From IMG/VR virus record IMGVR_UViG_3300037264_009889, positions 1 through 41,080 of that record: a stretch of 41,080 bases of DNA; one strand, written 5' to 3'. Source of the stretch: a virus. Position 1 is the first letter of the stretch; the number at the start of each line of letters is the position of its first letter. Both the position numbers and the translations under genes were made by a program. The notes below the pieces were generated by a model that worked only from the letters and a program-made list of their open reading frames with translations, was not told the DNA's origin and searched no databases. Positions 16,801-21,617 of the stretch are shown here, piece after piece.

Positions 16801-17880
16801 CCTAGCGCCACTGCAACCGTGGCTACCCATAATCATAATCACCAATTTACAGTCACCTCCGTTGGTCCTAGCGCCACTGCAACCGTTGCCTCTTCTACTC
16901 ATACCCATACAGTTTCTGTAAGCGGAACCCCAACTACAGATACTGTTTCTTTAGCGGTTAGCGTTAGTCAGGGAATCGATTCATCTAATTGCTGTACGGC
17001 ACCGAACTGTGGTTCTAGATTTATAACTGCATCTGGCGCGCGTTCAGCCACAGTTCCGACTCATAGCCATACTGTTAATATGACAATCGGAGGAACGACA
17101 GGCGCCCCGAGCGAGACTTCTTCAGTGGCCTCTTCTGCCCACACTCATGTTGTTTCTGGCACTGCGGGCGCGACGACAACAACTACAACTGTTGCCTCTT
17201 CTACTCATACTCATACAACATCAGGTAACACTGACGTTTGTAATGCTCAAACAACCGTTTCTGCTTCCACACACACTCATACGACCTCGGGTAACACTGA
17301 CGTTTGTAATGCTCAAACAACCGTTTCTACTTCCACACACACTCATACGACCTCGGGTAACACTGACGTTTGTAATGCTCAAACAAATGCGGCATCATAT
17401 ACTCACACCCACAATATTAGCTTCGATTCGGGAGATGCACTCGCGGGAACAGCCACTTGGGATGTTTCTGATTATGTTACACAATTTGTTTATAAAGACC
17501 AGGGCGGAGTCCTTACAGATATCGCAACTGGAAGGCCGTATACAACCCCAGAAGATCCCGCTTATCGCTATAAGGGAACCGATGTTTATACTATGTTCCG
17601 GGGCGGAAGTAACCCAGACCTTGATCCAGAAATGTATTTTAAAATACAATTAAGCGGACCTGGAATAACTGGCGATGTGGAAATAAGCGGCTCTCCTTTT
17701 ACAGTACGGATAACAGATGATATAGGAACGGTTTTAATTAATAGTTTGGTTAAAGAAGCGGGTAAATATACTGTAAAGGTGAGTGCCACAAATAAAACTA
17801 ATCCTACAGATAAAGTTTATCTTAGATTTAGTATGCAAATATCTGGTCAAATTTTTGTTGATACCATAGTTAAAGAATAA
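13897..17880 (+). CDS. Large tail hub/fibre protein with W-N-N repeats and His-x-His repeats
   Basis: This 1327-residue protein follows the tape measure by 8 nt, the place of the tail-tip hub. It has three parts. Residues about 30-350 hold some 20 copies of a 14-15 residue repeat, (K)WNNxx(F/Y)xxxxSI(I/L). Residues about 360-860 resemble a baseplate hub region (segments such as CIFYLKGDARMFDGISRR, then the ring-like domain ending near LTFGDKLISYDDQ). A Gly-rich linker (about 866-886) leads to residues about 890-1175, with many HTH, HNHNH and HYH clusters in beta-strand repeats, as in metal-binding needles and fibres of phages. A final beta-domain (about 1190-1327) resembles an immunoglobulin-like fold. 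Probable role: tail tip and host contact. Exact family not recognised. Confidence 0.6.
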   Translation: MVSTFNNQKFDSSVFNRGAGIYVTSHSFVKWNNISYSDLLYDFKWNNQSYSDILSIIQWNTQVLTSEFSYIFQWINREYLDGSDIAKWRESSYVTPLTTFDWGQRFYWRDLRFNQEKYNKSSFNRGTFYTGMFGDILKWNNLSFTTQDSIIKWNNREFISEISNILKWNEISYNTISSIIKWNNFEFLSISDIIKWNNRVFSSEYSSIMKWGNRVFTDGYLSTILWNNVAYDTSSSIAKWNNVAYNTSTGILKWNNISYDTSSSILKWNNREFAGEYVSNIKWLNRMFISQDSIVKWNNFVFLAAITDILKWNNKSYNTSSSIFKWINQTFLTSLSTARWGEIAYNTGQSIFVWLNASGGLVPLSDYLSVKTIQGKYLFPDIIGGSLSFKDGSIGEASLELAQFIPEDSRCIFYLKGDARMFDGISRRCVKDGERGTYKVTIQEYNEILKPENGKGGHYLVKNDWHDVELHNLLSSLKPSLNNNEVGLLYMACSAIPDYLFEEHDVTNNIFKFEYTGLPYSITEVFEDATLLTQRTGAAALVTASGWYHDTTAKTLYIKCTDGVFPYYHVISVPYIWDLKVPVRMGSISSKSSTVIAYWETANGDIPLDTIETLLTALDLEYEPVYRNGVCHIDVSAKIGSGTTTSPANYYNEQDNIISVQEIDMADARNMVNGVGFRGYGSGAGGIISGCHINTGRGGRFILLDDSSVHSQAMADGFVQKYLDDHYLPARSIKFSAPLFVGGAVDQRRLGDTAHISIPSEYLEQDLRVKEVAIKLKPLSQTLTFGDKLISYDDQIKAMRAASEKYRKHLQGEIEEFTWNWTENCDSTAVRQNTFEITADALKVQKLEMTCTTDFHTSDVPAGTGDGGGGGGGGGGDGGGGGGTPADTTHHHTVAGVTTGPSATVAVAASSHYHVLNALVSSAPSATVAVAASSHYHVLNALVSSTPSGTATVATHNHNHQFTVTSVGPSATATVATHNHNHQFTVTSVGPSATATVASSTHTHTVSVSGTPTTDTVSLAVSVSQGIDSSNCCTAPNCGSRFITASGARSATVPTHSHTVNMTIGGTTGAPSETSSVASSAHTHVVSGTAGATTTTTTVASSTHTHTTSGNTDVCNAQTTVSASTHTHTTSGNTDVCNAQTTVSTSTHTHTTSGNTDVCNAQTNAASYTHTHNISFDSGDALAGTATWDVSDYVTQFVYKDQGGVLTDIATGRPYTTPEDPAYRYKGTDVYTMFRGGSNPDLDPEMYFKIQLSGPGITGDVEISGSPFTVRITDDIGTVLINSLVKEAGKYTVKVSATNKTNPTDKVYLRFSMQISGQIFVDTIVKE
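13984..14960 (+). repeat. In-frame 42-48 bp repeats coding W-N-N units
   Basis: About 20 imperfect tandem copies encode KWNNxxFxxxxSII-like units; typical cores are AAATGGAATAAT. Divergence at the DNA level, with conserved Trp and Asn, indicates old duplications under selection for protein structure. Confidence 0.75.
16556..17430 (+). repeat. In-frame repeats coding His-x-His fibre segments
   Basis: Near-identical tandem blocks: 69-bp units starting near 16600 and 16669, 66-bp units near 16747 and 16813, and 66-bp units near 17207, 17269 and 17335. Each carries HTHT, HNHNH or HYH clusters. The high DNA identity within each set shows recent expansion and a potential for length change by recombination. 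Confidence 0.75.
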
Positions 17881-17910
17881 TATAGTTATTTTAATAAAAT
17901 TATGACAGAA

Positions 17911-17921
17911 AGGTTTAAATA
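17911..17921 (+). promoter_or_regulatory. Probable archaeal promoter
   Basis: AGGTTTAAATA, with TATA box TTTAAATA at 17914-17921, lies 30 bp upstream of ATG 17952, so the message would have almost no leader. It gives the 17952-19471 pair its own start site. Confidence 0.5.
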
Positions 17922-17951
17922 GTTGTATGGTAATACACTAAGGATTTACTT

Positions 17952-18329
17952 ATGACAAAGAAAGAAAAGAAATTGGCGGAAGAAAAAACTGAAGAAGTGT
18001 TTGAATTAGAAGATGGAACCATTGTTAAAAAATTTTGTTTAAATCGTTTGTCTGACTCTATTTCTAATACCGAATCTCTTTGGGATATTCTGGATGTTTT
18101 AACTAAGATTACCAAACTAGATATCACTAAAGATAAGAATGGTTTTATAACTGAGGTAAAACTTGTTTTGCCTAGGGTTGACGAAGTTGTTGCTCAACTA
18201 GCTCTGAGAAATTTTACAACCTATCATTCCATAAGATTAAATGACCCCGATCTTTCGGCTGAGAATCTTTTAGAGATGAGAAGGGCTCAGTTACAAAAAG
18301 CAATTGACTCTCGCGGGAGCAAAGCGTGA
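17952..18329 (+). CDS. Hypothetical protein in tail operon
   Basis: A 125-residue acidic/basic mixed protein with a Lys/Glu-rich first 20 residues, a helical middle (SLWDILDVLTKITKLDITKDKNG) and a helical end (SAENLLEMRRAQLQKAIDSRG). No family recognised. Its stop overlaps the GTG start of the Dit-like gene by GTGA, so the two are translationally coupled. A chaperone or assembly role for the next protein is conceivable but not supported by any motif. Confidence 0.55.
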   Translation: MTKKEKKLAEEKTEEVFELEDGTIVKKFCLNRLSDSISNTESLWDILDVLTKITKLDITKDKNGFITEVKLVLPRVDEVVAQLALRNFTTYHSIRLNDPDLSAENLLEMRRAQLQKAIDSRGSKA

Positions 18330-19471
18330 CCAATAATTACCGCATTAACAGCCACGATAATGCTATATCGATCGAGCTTTCCCCATCGTATGGTATCTAC
18401 ATAACTGACGCAGTTTCATTTGATCCCTCTTCGAGTTTTGAAACTCAATCTTATTGGCATGGTACCCGAGTTTCTATTACCGATATTCAACCCAAACCCA
18501 CAAAAGTAGTCTTAAGAGGCCACGCGACCACAGAATCTGCGCTGAGGTCATTGGCTAAATATCATATAACTAATTATAATTGGAACGAAAACCCAGATGA
18601 GTTATATTTGGTAGTAGATCTATCAAAAAGATGGAAAATTCATGCCTTTGATTTTAATTATAGTCACGACCATCCCGGAATGCCATTTCCATTTAGTTTA
18701 ACAATTACTTTAAGTGAGATAGGCTCTGAAGGCTATGTTTTAACTTCTAAATCTGGATCGTCCGCTTCCTCCCCTATCGCCGTAACATCAATTGTAAATG
18801 CTGGAGATCAATTAGCCCTTTTTGATTCTATTTTAATAACAGGAACTTATTCGGGGGCCTCTAATCTTATTTCCCCAATTATTACTCACGCAAGTCTTGA
18901 ATATTTTATAGAAGTTACGGATGTTTTATTAGACACGGCATATTTTGAATTTTATAATGATTATACTGCAAAACACATATATTCCGACGCCTTTGTTAAC
19001 ACCAATGGGTTTACTCGGAATAAAAACACATCTACGAACGTAACCTTTAGTACCGATCACCTTATTATTGCGGCTAGTGGTACACTACAATACAAATTTC
19101 AATTAATTCATCCCCTTTTACAGGACCCGGTTTTGACTTTAACGACTGATACGGTGGTGGGAGTTCCCGCGATAGAAGTTTCCTCAGATGGAACTAATTG
19201 GTGGGAATGTGAAAAGGCTTTAACGTCAGGAAATTTAATTGATTATAATTTAACAAAACTTGCGGGTTCTAGTGATTTCTATTTTAGAATAACTACGGGA
19301 GCGAGCGCATCTCTACGTTTATCTTACATGAAATTGGTTTCCTGGCATAATTATAGTGGCCAAAAACCAATTCCTTATTTAAGAGCGGGCACAACAGAAC
19401 AACTAAATCTCTCGTTTTCGGCTGGAACTTTAGCTTATGTGATAAGCTATAGGGACAAGTGGAGTGCATGA
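18326..19471 (+). CDS. Dit-like distal tail protein, 3' end recoded by TnpB element
   Basis: A 381-residue tail protein. Residues 1-135 have a beta-rich fold of the distal-tail family (...PKPTKVVLRGHATTESALRSLA..., then FPFSLTITLSEIG), a central insert of beta-strands (about 150-345) fits a carbohydrate-binding insertion, and the chain ends LAYVISYRDKWSA. The start is GTG, coupled to the upstream gene. The last 11 codons (19439-19471) are not the native ones: a second set encoding the same ten residues and a stop lies at 20718-20750, after the TnpB element. The gene therefore remains full length despite the insertion. The Dit role is inferred from fold-like pattern and position; confidence in the 3' recoding is high. 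Confidence 0.6.
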   Translation: MTNNYRINSHDNAISIELSPSYGIYITDAVSFDPSSSFETQSYWHGTRVSITDIQPKPTKVVLRGHATTESALRSLAKYHITNYNWNENPDELYLVVDLSKRWKIHAFDFNYSHDHPGMPFPFSLTITLSEIGSEGYVLTSKSGSSASSPIAVTSIVNAGDQLALFDSILITGTYSGASNLISPIITHASLEYFIEVTDVLLDTAYFEFYNDYTAKHIYSDAFVNTNGFTRNKNTSTNVTFSTDHLIIAASGTLQYKFQLIHPLLQDPVLTLTTDTVVGVPAIEVSSDGTNWWECEKALTSGNLIDYNLTKLAGSSDFYFRITTGASASLRLSYMKLVSWHNYSGQKPIPYLRAGTTEQLNLSFSAGTLAYVISYRDKWSA

Positions 19472-19505
19472 GGTTCCCGTTTCAAGGAGCCTTTTAAGCG
19501 AAAGG

Positions 19506-19513
19506 TTTAAATA
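19506..19513 (+). promoter_or_regulatory. TATA box of tnpB
   Basis: GCGAAAGG-TTTAAATA is placed 28 bp before ATG 19542, so the transcript should start close to the start codon. The solo element at 2501 has the same TTAAGCGAAA block and TATA box (2633-2640). Confidence 0.6.
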
Positions 19514-19541
19514 CTATGTGGTATATAATACCAAGAGTCCT

Positions 19542-20684
19542 ATGTTAAAGAAAACTTACAAATTCAGGATTTTTCCTTCTAAGGAACAAATTCGTATCAT
19601 GAACGATATACTTGACCTTTGTAGGTGGACCTATAATCAAACCTTGGCATATAGGAAGAACCTTTGGGAAACTGAGCAGAAAAATACATCTAAGTACGAT
19701 TCTCATTATTTGCTCCCTATTTGGAAACAGGAAAGGCCGGAGCTAAAGAACGTATTTTCTCAGGTACTCCAAAATGTTCAGGAAAGAGTAGATTTGGCTT
19801 TTCAAGCATTCTTCCGTAGAGTAAAGGCCCACGAAAATCCAGGCTATCCTAGGTTCAAAGGAAAGGGCTGGTATGACAGCTTCACCTATCTCCAATCTGG
19901 ATTTGGACTTAAAAATGATAAGATTCTTTGGCTCTCTAAGATCGGAGAAATCAAGATAAATCTTCATAGAAAAATCGAAGGCGTGATAAAAAGACTCACG
20001 GTTAATCGGTCTACACGAGGAAAATGGTATGTGTCTTTTTCTGTGGAACAACAGTCAAATTGCAATTTGACTGAAATCCTTGAACCTCAGATTTCACACA
20101 GCGACTTAGTTACTGGCGTCGATCTTGGCTTGACCAGCTTCGCAACTTTCTCGGACGGTAACAAAATTGAGAACCCCAGGTTCTTTAGAACTGAAGAAAA
20201 AATACTCTCTAAAACCCAATCTAAAAGAGATAAGTTGCCGAAAGGTTCATTGGAGAGGAATAAAGTAACTAAGGTTGTACAAAGAATTCACGAGAGAATT
20301 GCCAATAAAAGATTGAATTTTGCTCATCAACTCAGTCATGATTTGGTGGAAAAATATGGAATTCTTTGCTTTGAAGATTTGGATATAAAAGGTATGGCTC
20401 AGACTGCTCCGCGCAGTCTAGCTAAGAGCATAAGTGACGCTTCTTGGAATATTCTGGTAAGACTAACACAGTACAAGGCTGAAAGTGCCGGTTCTGTAGT
20501 CGTTTTAGTAGACCCAAAGAATACGTCCCAGATGTGCTCAAGGTGTGGCGTGATTGTACCGAAAGATCTTTCTGTTCGAGTTCATAAATGTTCTTGTGGA
20601 TTAGAAATGGACAGAGATCAAAACGCTGCATTAAACATACTGAGACTGGGGCTACAGTCTCTCGGGTCACTAACCGATCCGTAG
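19542..20684 (+). CDS. tnpB: TnpB RNA-guided nuclease
   Basis: A 380-residue RuvC-type nuclease of the TnpB family (ancestor of Cas12), guided by an omega-RNA made from its own 3' region. The N-terminal KTYKFRIFPSKEQ and the helical WED/REC part are followed by RuvC motifs with Asp194 in GVDLGLTSF, Glu278 in LCFEDLDIKG and Asp359 in MDRDQNAALN. Four zinc-ligand cysteines are in MCSRCG...HKCSCG (332-352). All catalytic residues are present, so it is probably active. ATG 19542 is chosen because family members begin M-x-K-x-YKFRI and because the TATA box fits; an in-frame GTG at 19464 would lie upstream of the promoter. No TnpA partner is encoded in the window. Confidence 0.92.
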   Translation: MLKKTYKFRIFPSKEQIRIMNDILDLCRWTYNQTLAYRKNLWETEQKNTSKYDSHYLLPIWKQERPELKNVFSQVLQNVQERVDLAFQAFFRRVKAHENPGYPRFKGKGWYDSFTYLQSGFGLKNDKILWLSKIGEIKINLHRKIEGVIKRLTVNRSTRGKWYVSFSVEQQSNCNLTEILEPQISHSDLVTGVDLGLTSFATFSDGNKIENPRFFRTEEKILSKTQSKRDKLPKGSLERNKVTKVVQRIHERIANKRLNFAHQLSHDLVEKYGILCFEDLDIKGMAQTAPRSLAKSISDASWNILVRLTQYKAESAGSVVVLVDPKNTSQMCSRCGVIVPKDLSVRVHKCSCGLEMDRDQNAALNILRLGLQSLGSLTDP

Positions 20685-20737
20685 AAGCCCACATGCTTTA
20701 GCTGTGGGAGTGGTCACGTGATTAGTTATAGAGATAA
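20640..20737 (+). ncRNA. Omega-RNA (reRNA) with 20-nt guide into the Dit-like gene end
   Basis: The RNA overlaps the tnpB 3' end. CTGGGGCTAC (20650-20659) can pair with GTAGAAGCCC near 20684, and the terminal hairpin CCCACA/TGTGGG is followed by GTGGTCAC ending at 20717. The next bases (20718-20737, starting GTGATTAG) are the guide, copied from the native end of the Dit-like gene. The 5' end is not fixed. Confidence 0.7.
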
Positions 20738-20750
20738 ATGGTCGGCGTAA
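20718..20750 (+). other. Orphaned native 3' end of the Dit-like gene (guide source)
   Basis: Eleven codons in phase encode VISYRDKWSA and stop, identical in protein to the end of the gene at 18326. Codons differ from the recoded copy for Ile (ATT/ATA), Ser (AGT/AGC), Arg (AGA/AGG), Asp (GAT/GAC), Lys (AAA/AAG), Ser (TCG/AGT), Ala (GCG/GCA) and stop (TAA/TGA); Arg, Asp and Lys follow the unchanged Tyr, and Val and Trp are also unchanged. Confidence 0.9.
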
Positions 20751-20805
20751 TTTTCTTGGAACAGAAAATTACTTAAATATATTTTTCTGAAAACGAAAAA
20801 TATAT
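20749..20805 (+). terminator. Two successive hairpins after the native gene end
   Basis: AATTTTCT/AGAAAATT (20749-20756 with 20763-20770, 6-nt loop) is followed by an 11-bp perfect stem (20777-20787 with 20795-20805). The second arm runs into the recurrent intergenic motif. They probably ended the original Dit-like transcript and now end the tnpB/omega-RNA transcript. Confidence 0.55.
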
Positions 20806-20823
20806 AATTCATATTTTTAAAAT
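20801..20823 (+). promoter_or_regulatory. Recurrent intergenic motif, copy 4
   Basis: TATATAATTCATATTTTTAAAAT lies 50 bp upstream of ATG 20874. It differs from copy 2 by a single base. Confidence 0.6.
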
Positions 20824-20873
20824 ATGACATGAATCTTTTATAATCAACTTACACAACGACTTGGTGATTTTTG

Positions 20874-21611
20874 ATGCCCATAATATCTACCGACATAAAA
20901 ATTTATGAATCCAAATCCACGGGTGCAGCGGATGGAGAAGCAAGCGGGAATGGATTAGGAAAGTATAGATCTTCAGACGAAATAATTACGGCTGTTGATG
21001 AGAATTTATTTGATAACGTAACTGCTGCGGAATCTGAGGTTGGAGATACAGAATACCGAGCTTTTTTTATTAAAAATACCCATGCGACTTTATCTTTTGT
21101 AAGTGCCAAAGTTTATATTTCTCCAACTGGTACGCTTCCTATGTCTTTGTTAACTACTCAATTAGAAAATGCTGGTTCAGAGACTACAGTTTATGTTACA
21201 AGCGCCGCGGATTTTCCTGCGTCGGGAGCCTTTTTTTGTGAAGACGAGGAAATAACATATACTGGGAAAACAGGAACTACGTTTACTGGGTGTACTCGCG
21301 GCGCAAACTTTACTTCAAAAGTAGTACACGCAATTACAAAAAGAGTAGAACATAATCAAATAAGATTTTATGTAGAAGAACCTTCTAATAAGTCTACTGG
21401 CTATATTGCAACCATAGCAGATGAAAGCACCGAACCCGCGGGTTCCCCTTCATGGCTTAATCCTTATACCTTTGCTACAGGTGCTTCGATTGGAACTCTG
21501 GCTCCTGGAGAATTTTATGGGGTTTGGGTCCGAAGAAAAATTCCAGTAGGGTGTTTAGCTAAGACAGGAATTTCTTATGTGTTTGCGAGAAAGGGCGAAA
21601 CCGCAGAGTGA
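20874..21611 (+). CDS. Probable baseplate/tail-tip structural protein
   Basis: A 245-residue, beta-rich protein. Part one (1-90) ends in KNTHATLSFVSAKVYISPTG; a small inserted domain (about 100-155: TTVYVTSAADFPASGAFFCEDEEITYTG, TGCTRGANFTSKV) is of the kind found in tail proteins of several phages; the end has LAPGEFYGVWVRRKIPVGC. The ATG is preferred over the TTG three bases earlier because GGTGAT lies at a good distance. It is 6 nt upstream of the DGR-type fibre gene and probably attaches that fibre or forms the tip. No enzymatic motif. Confidence 0.5.
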   Translation: MPIISTDIKIYESKSTGAADGEASGNGLGKYRSSDEIITAVDENLFDNVTAAESEVGDTEYRAFFIKNTHATLSFVSAKVYISPTGTLPMSLLTTQLENAGSETTVYVTSAADFPASGAFFCEDEEITYTGKTGTTFTGCTRGANFTSKVVHAITKRVEHNQIRFYVEEPSNKSTGYIATIADESTEPAGSPSWLNPYTFATGASIGTLAPGEFYGVWVRRKIPVGCLAKTGISYVFARKGETAE

Positions 21612-21617
21612 GAGTGG

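Larger units (their letters stand above)
19439..20717 (+). mobile_element. TnpB element inserted at the Dit-like 3' end with recoded gene end
   Basis: Left flank TTAT (19435-19438), right end GTGGTCAC at 20710-20717. The element starts with a recoded copy of the host gene's last 11 codons, then a short leader with TTAAGCGAAA and a TATA box, then tnpB, then the omega-RNA right end. There is no tnpA and no target duplication. Both element-bearing junctions should be immune to its own guide: the left keeps TTAT but has mismatches at guide positions 6, 9, 15, 18 and 21; the right keeps the guide sequence but is preceded by GGTCAC instead of TTAT. This fits spread by cutting and copying (homing) rather than TnpA transposition. 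Confidence 0.85.

Noticed and set aside
16556-17430. Regularly spaced near-identical repeats that resemble a CRISPR array
   Set aside because: The repeats are in frame within a long gene, code for His-x-His fibre units and have no unique spacers.
16721-17653. Long alternative frames over the His-x-His region
   Set aside because: They are shadows created by the tandem repeats of the real frame; they have repeated low-complexity sequence and no ribosome site.
19464-19541. Longer TnpB start at GTG 19464
   Set aside because: It lies upstream of the TATA box and inside the recoded Dit-like end; family members begin at the MLKKTYKFRI position.
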